Below are positions 54,305 through 63,860 of a stretch of DNA of 64,000 bases, piece by piece; position 1 is the stretch's first letter, and each line of letters opens with the position of its first letter. The stretch is from Methylobacter sp015476545 (lineage in GTDB: Bacteria > Pseudomonadota > Gammaproteobacteria > Methylococcales > Methylomonadaceae), in the NCBI RefSeq assembly GCF_052162025.1, contig NZ_CP197401.1:3410001-3474000 (forward strand). The letters are read 5' to 3'. The position numbers and the translations under genes are program-made. The notes below the pieces were generated by a model. That model ran no database searches and was not told the DNA's origin. It saw only the letters and a program-made list of their open reading frames with translations.

Positions 54305-55489
54305 ATGAAGCAAACTGATGACGAATCACTGGCGCTTTCCCTGATCCGAAATGACCTGCCATTTCGTCTCCAACGCCGAGTGGGATTAATTCCTAAACAG
54401 GGATTAGGCACAGTACGCCGGGCGGTATTTTTTGCTTTGCTCACTTGGCTGCCTATCGTCATTTGGGCCATAGCCACAGGCCGAATATTGCCCGGCACTG
54501 TGGACGAGCCACTACTTCGGCACTTCGGTGTGCATGTTCGTTTTTTGCTCGCTGTTCCGCTGTTCATTCTGGGCGAGGGGATGATTCATCGGCTGAGCAC
54601 GACGCTCACTCCTTATTTTCTGACTTCGGGCCTAGTACAGCCGAATCAGACATCGGATTTCGTAAGCATCATCAGGAGTATTGCCCGCCTGCGTGATCGA
54701 ACCCTGCCTTGGGTGTTGATCATCACACTCATCATAGCCTGGACAGTCTTAGAGCCAATAACCGCCAGGTCTGATCTGGACCATGAAGTCAACTGGGCTG
54801 CAAACGGCGGCGTAGGCCATCTCGGCTTCGGCGGCTGGTGGTTCATGTATGTGAGCCGCCCTATCTTCGTCGCCTTCTTGGCGGCCTGGATCTGGCGCCT
54901 GATCCTGATATTCATCCTGTTGAAGCGCATTGCCCGGCTCGATCTCGCCATCGTGCCCACTCATCCGGATGGAGCCGGTGGCTTGGGCTTTCTTAAACGA
55001 TTGCCGAAGGCATTCAGCCTGTTCGTCTTTGCCGTATCGGCGGTGCTGGCTTCGCGCCTGGCCCATAATGTGCTGTACCACGGAGTCGACGTTCAGTCTT
55101 TAAGGCTAATGCTCATAGTTTTTCTGGTTGTCCTCGTCGGGATTTGTCTGGCGCCGCTTATGACATTCGTCGTTCCTCTCGCCACCGCCAAACGCCGTGC
55201 CTTGCTGGACTACGGCGCTTTGGTCGGCGAACACGGGCGCTTGGTGCGCCAGCGCTGGATTCTGGGTAAAACGGAAGTAGACGATTCACTGTTACATGCG
55301 GAGGAGCTTGGACCGGTGGCTGATACCCTGACACTTTATGAAGCCGTCAGAAAGATGAGCATAATGCCGATCGATAGATCCTCATTGCTTGCCATAGTGA
55401 TACCGGCTCTGATTCCTATCGCTGCATTGTTCTCCCTCCAAATCCCGATCAAAGACATACTGATAAAGATTGCCTCTACCCTCTTCTAA
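54305..55489 (+). CDS. Polytopic inner-membrane protein, unknown function
   Basis: 394 residues with six to seven predicted membrane helices, including AVFFALLTWLPIVIWAIATG, FLLAVPLFILGEGMI, WVLIITLIIAWTVLEPI, RLILIFILL, FSLFVFAVSAVLASR and LMLIVFLVVLVGICLAPLMT. The cytosolic loop has LDLAIVPTHPDGAGGLGFLK, with a conserved-looking HPDGAGGLGFL segment. No transporter or enzyme signature is recognised. The start at 54305 is supported by AAGGAA. It may be transcribed with the QEGLA gene, but there is a 438-base gap. Confidence 0.75.
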   Translation: MKQTDDESLALSLIRNDLPFRLQRRVGLIPKQGLGTVRRAVFFALLTWLPIVIWAIATGRILPGTVDEPLLRHFGVHVRFLLAVPLFILGEGMIHRLSTTLTPYFLTSGLVQPNQTSDFVSIIRSIARLRDRTLPWVLIITLIIAWTVLEPITARSDLDHEVNWAANGGVGHLGFGGWWFMYVSRPIFVAFLAAWIWRLILIFILLKRIARLDLAIVPTHPDGAGGLGFLKRLPKAFSLFVFAVSAVLASRLAHNVLYHGVDVQSLRLMLIVFLVVLVGICLAPLMTFVVPLATAKRRALLDYGALVGEHGRLVRQRWILGKTEVDDSLLHAEELGPVADTLTLYEAVRKMSIMPIDRSSLLAIVIPALIPIAALFSLQIPIKDILIKIASTLF

Positions 55490-56159
55490 TAGTCTCTAGC
55501 CCAGCAGTGTGTTGTCTAGGCAACCTTGCCCCACTCTGATGCTTGCCTTATGAATGGGATCGTCTCTATTGGTTTACCATATCAGTGAATAAATTTCTGT
55601 GAGTGGCGAGCTATCAGACATTTTGCCCTACCCTCGCTGAGAAACGGAAGTTTTGAACCGATAATTTCAGAATATTGATTAACAAACTCAGTTTTCTGCA
55701 ACGGATGAAATAGGTCCGGAATGAAGCGCAAAAAGTTAAATGACGCCTTCGCTTTGGCTTCCATTGCTGAATTAACCGGAACAATAAAAGCACAATCAAA
55801 TCCAATATTTTGCACAAAGTAGACGCTTGCTATAGACAGCATAAAGGAGAGTGGAAAGGAATGACTGTAAAAATACAGCATAAAAGGGACTGAAGCTCTT
55901 CTTCAAATTGATAGAGCTACGCATACATAATGCGTCGTTCTTTTGACTTACAATCAATACCTAAGTAGATTTATTTTGATTTACACAAAGATGGGACACT
56001 AATGGGACATCTGAAAATAAAAACAACCTGAATCTCCTTTTAGAACCAGATTAGACAAGATGATTTTTTCGACTTGGTATAACGCGGTCCACGTCAATTC
56101 ATAAAAGTCTGAACTTGACTAGTCGTTCTTATAAAATCAGTCTCAACTTGTTTTTAGTT
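55490..56159. other. AT-rich boundary region of the restriction island
   Basis: The composition turns clearly AT-richer from about 55880. A minus-strand frame of 99 codons lies at 55582-55881, without a recognisable domain. ATGGGACA occurs twice in a row near 55990 (GATGGGACACTAATGGGACA), but no integrase or attachment site is identified. This may be the edge of the defence island. Confidence 0.35.
55582..55881 (-). CDS. Hypothetical short ORF, uncertain
   Basis: 99 codons with a hydrophobic start (YFYSHSFPLSFMLSIASVYF) and a polar remainder (NFLRFIPDLFHPLQKTEFVN). No family match is recognised and no clear ribosome binding site is seen. It may be a chance frame or the tail of a lost gene. 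Confidence 0.25.
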   Translation of the reverse strand: MLYFYSHSFPLSFMLSIASVYFVQNIGFDCAFIVPVNSAMEAKAKASFNFLRFIPDLFHPLQKTEFVNQYSEIIGSKLPFLSEGRAKCLIARHSQKFIH

Positions 56160-57119
56160 TTACTCAGCCATGATTTTTTCCCAATGGTATTGACAATAGC
56201 TGCAAGTACCATCTAAACATTGTTCATCAAGAGTTAAGTCCTCTCCGCACATCTCACAATGCGTATATTCCATTTGATAATCACAAGCTACGCAGCAACT
56301 TTCTGAAATAACAAATGTATTTTGATTGCACTCAAGACAATAATCATATGGAGGCTCGCCGCCTTGCGTAGCTGCTATATAAGCATCTCCATACAAGCTT
56401 TCTTCAATACATTTCTCAACAACATCACTAAAGCAAAAGTCATGATTACATGTTTTGCAGTGCAGATTGATTTTAGGATATGAATCATCTTCACTTAGAG
56501 CTTGAATTAATGGTGAATTGCAAAGTGGGCAGCGAAGCTCTACAAGTGCTTCTTTGACTGATTCATATTTCCAATCAATTTTATTGAGTGTTTCATTACA
56601 GGCTTTTACTTCGGCGTCGTATACCTCTGCGACATTCAGCAAGGCAGACCAGCACTCTTGCCCAATCAAATCCTGTGGCTCTTCGTCTAACTCACTGCTT
56701 ACAAAATCACGGATAAGCAAAAACGATTTACTAATAATTTCTCTAATTGCATCAGGACTTTCTGACGAGTAATAGTGCTCCAAATTGTTACGCAATACAT
56801 TAATTTCTTTGAATCTTTTCCAATCAACCTTAACCCCTAAACTTTCAAATCGATTTTGTATTGACTGTACATCAACCGTACTTTTTCCATGCCCTATAAA
56901 TGTCAATTGCCCTGTTTTACCAATGATTGGCCTAATATCCTTTCGGATTAATAGTTCTTTATCGTGGTCAGGTGATAGTCTGCAAAGCTTCTCTTTGTAC
57001 AAGAGGAGTAACCCAGCAGATATATTTCTGACAGCAGAGACACTTCTTCTGTTATCTTTTGTTTCGTAATCTTCTATACCGATTTGAATGGAATCTATTG
57101 CATTTTGTAGAATGCTCAT
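56160..57119 (-). CDS. HEPN-like protein with three C-terminal zinc ribbons
   Basis: 319 residues, AT-rich. The N-terminal half is all-alpha and carries INVLRNNLEHYYSSES, an R-x4-H motif of HEPN-type RNases. The C-terminal 130 residues hold six CxxC knuckles (CPLC, CKTC, CLEC, CVAC, CEMC, CSYC), enough for three zinc ribbons, which suggests nucleic-acid or nucleotide sensing. It starts 96 bases after hsdR on the same strand, so it is probably the last gene of the type I restriction operon. HEPN proteins are common toxins and antiviral RNases. A similar role here is inference, since no activity has been shown for this sequence. AGGAT precedes the ATG. Confidence 0.7.
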   Translation of the reverse strand: MSILQNAIDSIQIGIEDYETKDNRRSVSAVRNISAGLLLLYKEKLCRLSPDHDKELLIRKDIRPIIGKTGQLTFIGHGKSTVDVQSIQNRFESLGVKVDWKRFKEINVLRNNLEHYYSSESPDAIREIISKSFLLIRDFVSSELDEEPQDLIGQECWSALLNVAEVYDAEVKACNETLNKIDWKYESVKEALVELRCPLCNSPLIQALSEDDSYPKINLHCKTCNHDFCFSDVVEKCIEESLYGDAYIAATQGGEPPYDYCLECNQNTFVISESCCVACDYQMEYTHCEMCGEDLTLDEQCLDGTCSYCQYHWEKIMAE

Positions 57120-57215
57120 GATTATCCTTATGAATTTAACGAATTAATTTCTAGTCCAAAATGAATTGAGGGAGTCGCTTTCAATTTAGTTATTAAAAAT
57201 TCCTGAATCATACAC

Positions 57216-60077
57216 TCAAACACTCCCCCCCATCCCTTCAATAAACGTATTAATAAAAGCCTGAATCTTATCGGCCACACGTTCAACAATAGACTTCCGT
57301 TGCAATATTTTCGGTTTAAAACTCAGTGAGCTGACAATCTCTTGTTCGCGAGGTAAGCGATTGGCAAAGGTGTAATCATTTAACAGTTTTTCAAGCTGCT
57401 CGGGCACAATCTGTTCTTCCTCGCATAAGGCGTTAAAAGCTTTTTGCCTGTTTTCTGCCCAGAATGATTCAAATTCGGCAATCACGTTGTCGGTGGATTT
57501 GATGTTGGGCAGATTCTCATCAATAAAGGCTTGGATGAGTACCTTCTTACTGCGCAATTGCACGTCCCCGGCCACCAATTCAACAATTTCTTTTTGGCGT
57601 TTGGTGCGCTCTTCTTCGGGCAGTTTATTCAGGCTCATTAACAGATTGAGGATATAAGCCACGTTAATCTCATCCCGATGAACTAAGCTTAACTCAAAGT
57701 CTACATCATCCAATACTGAAGTTTTTTCTTTGCTCTGGTCGCTTTTGACTTTGTCGTAGACATCCAGATATTTGCTTTTGTAATCCTCAAAGGTCTGGGC
57801 GGTTAAACTTAAATCGGACTCATCAAAATCGGCAAACGTCGTCAAAATATTTTTGATGCGCAGCAATTCCCTGAACTTGGTTACAAATTCCAGCTGTTCT
57901 TTTTCGCTTGGCAAGGCATCAACACTTTTCACCGTGGGGGCAATCTCAAGTAGCTCCCGAGTAGCTTTATTGAAGGCTTTTACATAATCTTCGTAAGGCT
58001 CCACCAGCACCGTTTCTTTGGCATCTTTGTTAGAAAACAAGGCAATGGCTTCATCAGTGGCTTTTTTCAAATTACGGAAGCAGATAATGTTACCGTGCGA
58101 TTTTTTTTCATTCAGATTGCGGTTGGTACGTGAAAACGCCTGTACCAAACCATGAAACTTCAGGTTCTTATCCACATATAACGTATTTAAACGCGGACTA
58201 TCGAAGCCGGTTAAAAACATATTCACCACCAGTAAAACATCAATTTCCCCACTGCGTACCCGCTTGGCAATGTCCTGGTAATAGTTATAAAAGGACTGAC
58301 TGTCATTAGTGCTGTATTTGGTGCCAAACAGCGCGTTATAGTCGGCAATAAACTCATCCAGCTTGTCGCGGCTGGATTGATTGATTTTCGTGCCCGTAGG
58401 CAAATCCGGCGATTCTTCCGGTATCAGACCGTTGATTAAGCCATTCGCCTCGGGGTCTTCTTCATTGGCGGCATAGCTGAATATCGTGGCAATTTTTAAT
58501 GGCCGGGCAGCCTCTACCTGTTTCTGCTTGAACAAATCATAATATTTAATCAGCGAAGCGACACTGCTCACGCAAAACATCGCAGTAAAATCGGGTGATT
58601 TCGTTTTTTGCCGGTGGTGGGCCAGAATGTAATCGGTAATTTTTTCCAGGCGTTGCGGGCTTTCCAGCAACTCCTTGGTATCAATCGCTTCGACCTCAAT
58701 ATCCAGTTCATTGGCACTGTCCTTGCGTTTGTATTTGCCGACATATTCCACTGCAAAACGCAGTACATTTTCATCGCGTATGGCATCGACAATCACATAT
58801 TTATGCAGGCATTCACTAAACAGTGAGGCGGTGGTTTGCTGGCTGCCTACAGGACCGAAAGCGTTATCGGCAAAAATCGGCGTACCTGTAAAGCCGAACA
58901 TTTGCGCGTTATTAAAAAATTTCTTGATGTTCTTATGAGTATCACCAAACTGACTGCGGTGACATTCATCAAAAATGAACACAAACTTCTTGTCTTGCAG
59001 ATGTTCAATCTTGCCAACATAACGCTCTTTCATAATCGCGTTATTGAGTTTCTGGATGGTGGTCACAATCAGCTTGGTGCTGTCGTCAGTCAATTGCGAC
59101 ACAAGCTTGTGGGTATTGGTAGTGCTGTCCACGCTGCCTTTGGAAAAGGCATTAAATTCATTAGCTGTCTGGTAGTCCAGGTCTTTACGGTCAACAACAA
59201 ACAGCACCTTATGTACCTTGGGCATACGCATAATAATCTGGCTGGCTTTAAATGAGGTCAGCGTTTTACCGGAACCCGTCGTGTGCCAGATATATGCGTT
59301 TTCCATGCTATTTTTAACCCGGTCCACTAACGCCTCGGCTGCGTAAAACTGATAAGGCCGCAGTATCATCAAGCATTTGCTGGTTTCATTGATGACGGTG
59401 TAATGCGTTATCATCTTGGCGATGTGGCAAGGCTTCAGGAAATCCGACGCAAATTCATGCAAATCCGATATACGGTTATTCTCTTTATCCGTCCAGAAAA
59501 AGGTCTGTTTGAAAGATTGCTTGAGGTTGTTGGAGAAATACTTAGTATTCACTCCGTTGCTGATGATAAACAACTGCACATACTGAAATAAGCCCGCTCC
59601 GGCATCATAAGAATCATGCTGGTAACGATTGACCTGATTAAATGCCACTTTCAGTTCGGCACCGCGCCGTTTAAGCTCAATCTGCACCAACGGCAAGCCA
59701 TTGATTAGTAGCGTCACGTCATAGCGGTTTTTGCGCTTGCTTTCCATGGTGACTTGATGCGTGACTTGAAACTCGTTCATGCACCACTCGTCACAATTTA
59801 AAAAACTGATATAAACCGTGTCGTTGTTGTCGCGTTTTAACGCAAACTTATCGCGCAAAACTTTGGCCCGTTCAAAGACATTGCCGGTATTGAGGTGATT
59901 AAGAATGCGCTCAAATTCAGACTGAGTCAGCATAATATCACCGTTATGGATTTCCAGTTGCCGCTTAAAATTCGCCAGCATACCGGCTTCATGCTCAATG
60001 CGCACAAAGCTGTATTCCATGCCCTTTAGCTGAGCAATCAGGGCTTCTTCCAGAGCGTATTCGGATTGTGTAGTCAT
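57216..60077 (-). CDS. hsdR: Type I restriction enzyme subunit R
   Basis: Translocase and nuclease subunit of a type I restriction-modification complex. The N-terminal nuclease region has VTLLINGLPLVQIELKRRG (D and ExK). The superfamily 2 helicase motor has motif I WHTTGSGKTLTSFKAS, motif II FIFDECHRSQFGD and motif III FGFTGTPIF, then YKSKYLDVYDKVK in the C-terminal part. The start is taken at ATG 60077 (MTTQSEYALEEAL); a frame open upstream of it belongs to a separate small ORF. At 953 residues it is full length with no internal stop. Its cognate hsdS is interrupted by an IS and hsdM lies at the right edge, so specificity may be lost in this strain. Confidence 0.93.
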   Translation of the reverse strand: MTTQSEYALEEALIAQLKGMEYSFVRIEHEAGMLANFKRQLEIHNGDIMLTQSEFERILNHLNTGNVFERAKVLRDKFALKRDNNDTVYISFLNCDEWCMNEFQVTHQVTMESKRKNRYDVTLLINGLPLVQIELKRRGAELKVAFNQVNRYQHDSYDAGAGLFQYVQLFIISNGVNTKYFSNNLKQSFKQTFFWTDKENNRISDLHEFASDFLKPCHIAKMITHYTVINETSKCLMILRPYQFYAAEALVDRVKNSMENAYIWHTTGSGKTLTSFKASQIIMRMPKVHKVLFVVDRKDLDYQTANEFNAFSKGSVDSTTNTHKLVSQLTDDSTKLIVTTIQKLNNAIMKERYVGKIEHLQDKKFVFIFDECHRSQFGDTHKNIKKFFNNAQMFGFTGTPIFADNAFGPVGSQQTTASLFSECLHKYVIVDAIRDENVLRFAVEYVGKYKRKDSANELDIEVEAIDTKELLESPQRLEKITDYILAHHRQKTKSPDFTAMFCVSSVASLIKYYDLFKQKQVEAARPLKIATIFSYAANEEDPEANGLINGLIPEESPDLPTGTKINQSSRDKLDEFIADYNALFGTKYSTNDSQSFYNYYQDIAKRVRSGEIDVLLVVNMFLTGFDSPRLNTLYVDKNLKFHGLVQAFSRTNRNLNEKKSHGNIICFRNLKKATDEAIALFSNKDAKETVLVEPYEDYVKAFNKATRELLEIAPTVKSVDALPSEKEQLEFVTKFRELLRIKNILTTFADFDESDLSLTAQTFEDYKSKYLDVYDKVKSDQSKEKTSVLDDVDFELSLVHRDEINVAYILNLLMSLNKLPEEERTKRQKEIVELVAGDVQLRSKKVLIQAFIDENLPNIKSTDNVIAEFESFWAENRQKAFNALCEEEQIVPEQLEKLLNDYTFANRLPREQEIVSSLSFKPKILQRKSIVERVADKIQAFINTFIEGMGGSV

Positions 60078-60221
60078 TATTTTATTTTTTATTAACGTCC
60101 AATTAAGCTTGCTTAATTTGGCTCTCAATCTTTCTGAGGCTTTATGCGCAGCTTCTTCGGTAAAAATCTTGTTGTTTTTAAAGCGGCTCTCAGTCTCTTT
60201 GCCTTGTTCTTCGATGTTCTT

Positions 60222-60380
60222 CTATTTGTCTGGATTAACTTCTTTAGCTTGGCTATTGGCAGAATCCCCTTGCCTTTTGGTGGGAATGTTGGCGTCTTCA
60301 AACAACTTACCTAATTCTTTAAGAGCTTCATCTATATCGGCTTCGGCTTTTTCGTAAGTGTATTTTTGCTCAGCAGCCAT
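60222..60380 (-). CDS. Small ORF upstream of hsdR, ended by an amber codon in the hsdR frame
   Basis: From ATG 60380 it reads AAEQKYTYEKAEADIDEALK and ends at TAG 60222-60224, 52 codons in all. After the TAG the same frame stays open for 48 more codons (KNIEEQGKETESRFKNNKIF and on) directly into the hsdR ATG at 60077, because 303 bases separate the two starts. So a single amber divides one open frame into this small protein and the HsdR frame. The spacing after hsdS (about 18 bases once the IS is removed) places it in the operon, and GGGAT lies upstream. It may be a leader, a small accessory protein or a decayed domain. Confidence 0.55.
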   Translation of the reverse strand: MAAEQKYTYEKAEADIDEALKELGKLFEDANIPTKRQGDSANSQAKEVNPDK

Positions 60381-60392
60381 AATTAATCCCTA

Positions 60393-61611
60393 GTGCATTG
60401 TCACAGCTTAATTTTAGGGTAAATGGATTTCAGTTTCGTTCGTGCATCGTCCACTTTCATCTGCCAATCGACACCGCGTTGTTTGCTATTAACAGAGCTC
60501 GACCAGGCGCTAATTTCAGTCCGTAAGGTTTCCATGTCACCGAACCTTCGATGCGCCAGGCACTGTCGGGTCAGGGTACTCAACTCATTTTCAGCGATAT
60601 TCAACCAACTGCCATGCTTGGGCGTCTGGCAAAACTTGATCCGCCGTACGAGGTTGCGGGCACGTTCGGGTTCGAAGACCTCATAAAAGGCTCCTTTGGT
60701 ATGGGTGTTGAGATTGTCGCTCACCAGCGTCACCACGGGACACTGGGCATAACGCCCTTCCAGCAAGCGGGCCACTTCTTTGGCCCAATCTGCTTTGGTG
60801 CGCTGAGGGCGGGCCGTCACCTCGCGCCATCCGACTAACGGCTCGGTAAACAGGAACAAGCTGGCGGTGCCGGCACGCTCGTATTCGTAATCGACCCGTG
60901 GCGGCTGCGTCAGCGTCCCCGGTCGTGGCGTACGGGTCTCTTTGATCAACTGTATCGGTTGTTCGTCCATGCAAAGGACCGGATGCGCGGCCTCATACGG
61001 TCGCGCATACACGTCCAGCACCTCTTCCATTGCAGCCACAAATTCGGCGTCCTGCTCGGGCGGAATCACCCCATAGGCAATCGCCCGCTGCGTCATGCCG
61101 TTTTTTTAATCAGCTTGCGGACGGTCTCATGGCTGATGGCGTCTACAATCCCCAGTTCCACGACGCGCCCGGCCAACAGCCGCAGGCTCCAGCGCGCATA
61201 GCCTGCCGGCGGCGATCCCAAGCGCGTGGCGATAATGCGCGCTTCCTGTGCCCCGTCCAATAACCTCGGGGTCGGCGGATACTCGCGTTTTCGGCCTTCC
61301 AACGCCCGTTCAAAGCCCTCTTCGACAAAGCGCTGGCGGATCTTTTCGACCGTGTTGATCCGGCATGCGTAGGCCTCCGCAATCCGCTGGTCTGTCCAAC
61401 CCGGGCCATTCGCATCGGCCTTGAACAGAATCTGCGCACGCCGGACTTTTTGTGAGCTGCCTTGAAGTTTTTTGATCACCTCTTGAAGATGATGACGTTC
61501 CGTATCGCTCAGGCGGACAATGTATTTCTTGGGCATGTCTCGTCTCCGGTTTGGGAAAAAAGCCTATTAGACAGTTTTAGGTAGCCCATATTCTTAGCGT
61601 TGGCAGTGCAC
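60393..61611 (-). mobile_element. IS630-family element, second type (1219 bp)
   Basis: The ends read GTGCATTG and GTGCACTGCC inward, each beside a TA (60391-60392 and 61612-61613). It is inserted between hsdS and the small ORF, 8-10 bases from each, so it disrupts no frame but splits the restriction operon. The inserted transposase reads on the same strand as hsdR. This element is unrelated in sequence to the 1034-bp IS630 copies. Confidence 0.88.
60401..61536 (-). CDS. IS630-family transposase, two frames with an A7 slippery run
   Basis: The upstream frame (147 codons from 61536, KKYIVRLSDTERHHLQEVIK) carries the HTH. It stops just after the coding run AAAAAAA (61101-61107). A -1 shift there reads KKNGMTQRAIAYGVIPPE, continuing into the catalytic part: PVLCMDEQPIQL (first D), VTLVSDNLNTHT (second D) and SWLNIAENELS (E). 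The pattern fits programmed -1 frameshifting. It looks complete and possibly active. Confidence 0.85.
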
Positions 61612-62436
61612 TAGTTTATTTAAACAAACATTTGCTGTAACAAGCCTTGTTTGTATCGCTTCAGGGCGTTCAGTTGGATTTGGTTGTGGCTAATTTTGTC
61701 ATCTAAGACAGTGAGGAAATTAGAGATTTTAATTTGTTCTGGAATGGATGGTAATGTAATTGGAATCTGAGCAAAAAGTGGATACCACAAATAAATTCTT
61801 ACCCCACCTTCGCCAAAAGAATTAATTCTGTGTTTTGTTGATTCAAGTTCTAAAAAATTTAATAGAAAAGTATTATCAAGTGAGGCGAGGCATTTAAAAC
61901 AAACATACAATGAACTAATAATACCTACTTCTTCAGTAAATAACGCAATAGAGCCAACATTTACTCTTGCTGGATTATATGCAAATTCTCCATCATAAAT
62001 TATTTTGTAATCAGACAAATCATCTCCAGCAATAACTCTATCCTCAAAATGCTCGCTTTGTAAAACAAAGCCATTGTAGTTTGTAACTGAGAAAACTTCC
62101 GCGTCAATTAAGTTTTTATTTCTCCTAGAAAAAAGCTCAGTCACATCACCTAGAGTTTTCTCTTCCCACACAGGAAAATCCTGCCCATTATCGTCTTTAA
62201 AACGTAACTGTTGGCTAAAAATCTGCTGCATCACGCCTTTTTTGTAACGCGCTAACAACTCGCCTTTTTGCGTGAGTTGGGCTATTTTCTCATCCACCGC
62301 CGTGAGAAAGTTGGCGATTTTGGTTTGTTCGGGGATGCCAGGCAGAAAAACTGGGACAGCACTTAGTGAATTTTGTCCTATGTTATATCTTGTACTACCA
62401 CCGCTACGCTGTGTAATTTCATTTCTTACTGAGCTA

Positions 62437-63470
62437 GAGCATTTATCTGTTACCTAAGATCAAGCCGTATTGCTAAAATGGGGCTTCATTGAATGAGAAT
62501 GACCGAAGATGCCCAAACCTTACTCAGAAGACTTGCGCTTGCGTGTCGCGAAGGCTGTTGACAGCGGCAAAACGACACGCGAAGTCAGCGCGCACTATCA
62601 AGTCAGCCCCTCCTTTGTCTCCAGAGTGCATCAACTCTGGAAAAACACCGGCGGCGTTCAGAGCAAGCCGATCGGTGGTTACAGACGGGCCCTGTTGGAA
62701 CCCTATGCAGCCGCCATCAAGGAACAGTTGGCGAACAGCCCATCGATGACCTTGAAGGAACTGCAGGATTGGCTGGAAACTGAACAAGCCCTGAGTGTAT
62801 CGATTTCGGCCATTGATAAGTTTATCCGGCACAAACTGGGCTATCGCTATAAAAAAAACGGTCGTTGCCAGTGAACAGCAGCGCGAGGATGTCGCCAGGG
62901 CTCGCGAGCAATGGCAAGCCTGGCAGCAAACCTGCGATCTGTCGAAGTTGGTGTTTCTGGACGAAACAGGGCTATCTACCAACATGATCCGTCGTTATGG
63001 ACGGGCCTTGGGTGGTGCTCGCTGCCGGGATGCTGCCCCAGCTGGTCACTGGCAAACGCTGACTTTTATTGCCGGCTTGCGTGCCGACAAACTCACGGCA
63101 CCCTGGTGTGTGGATCAAGCCATGACGGGCGAAGCCTTCAAGGAATACCTGCGTTCGCAGCTGGCGCCAACTTTGAAACCCGGTGATATTGTTATTTGTG
63201 ACAACCTGCCTGCGCATAAGGTGGCGGAAGTCCGGGATATTGTTGAAGCACACGGGGCGACGATCAAATACCTGCCGCCTTACAGCCCTGATCTGAATCC
63301 GATCGAGCAGGTTTTCGCCAAGCTGAAGGCGCTTTTGCGCAAGGCAGCGGCACGAACTTATGACAATCTCTGGCGCACTGTCGGCCAATTAATGGAGCGG
63401 TTTCATCCCGACGAATGCCTGAACTTCTTCAGGCATTCAGGCTATGTTTCTGACTAAAAAATAAATGCTC
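62437..63470 (+). mobile_element. IS630-family insertion sequence, copy 3 (1034 bp), inside hsdS
   Basis: Opposite in orientation to copies 1 and 2 but of the same length, with the same inverted ends. Flanked by TA at 62435-62436 and 63471-63472. The flanking hsdS sequence joins perfectly after removal, so this was a simple single insertion. Confidence 0.95.
62509..63457 (+). CDS. IS630 transposase (copy 3), two frames joined at an A8 run
   Basis: Same translated proteins as copies 1 and 2. HTH frame from 62509, DDE frame ending at 63457, joined at AAAAAAAA 62851-62858. The DDE residues are in LDETGL, CDNLPAHK and NPIEQVF. The element lies opposite to hsdS. Confidence 0.88.
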
Positions 63471-63860
63471 TAGTTTTTAGAATGTAATTGAAGAAAATAG
63501 GACTGTATTCCATAACTCCTCTTCCTCTGATTACAAAGCCACCAAACGTAACTGATTGATTCCCTATATAAACATTTGACTGCCCTACTTCTTCCCTTGT
63601 CTCTGAACTTCTTTGAAACAAAACATCACCAAACTTAACTTCAGCCTTAATGAATTCGTCTTCAGAAATATTCACTGAACCAATGATTTTCTCATACGTA
63701 ATAAAATCATTATTAATAATGTCTAAAACGTTAATAAACTTATATCCAGAACCATATTGTTCTTTTGAAGCATTAACACCATTTTTAAAAGTAAAAATGT
63801 CACCAAGAGTTTGATTGTTCCATGTTCCGCTAAACTCTTTAAATCGCAACCGTGGCACAT

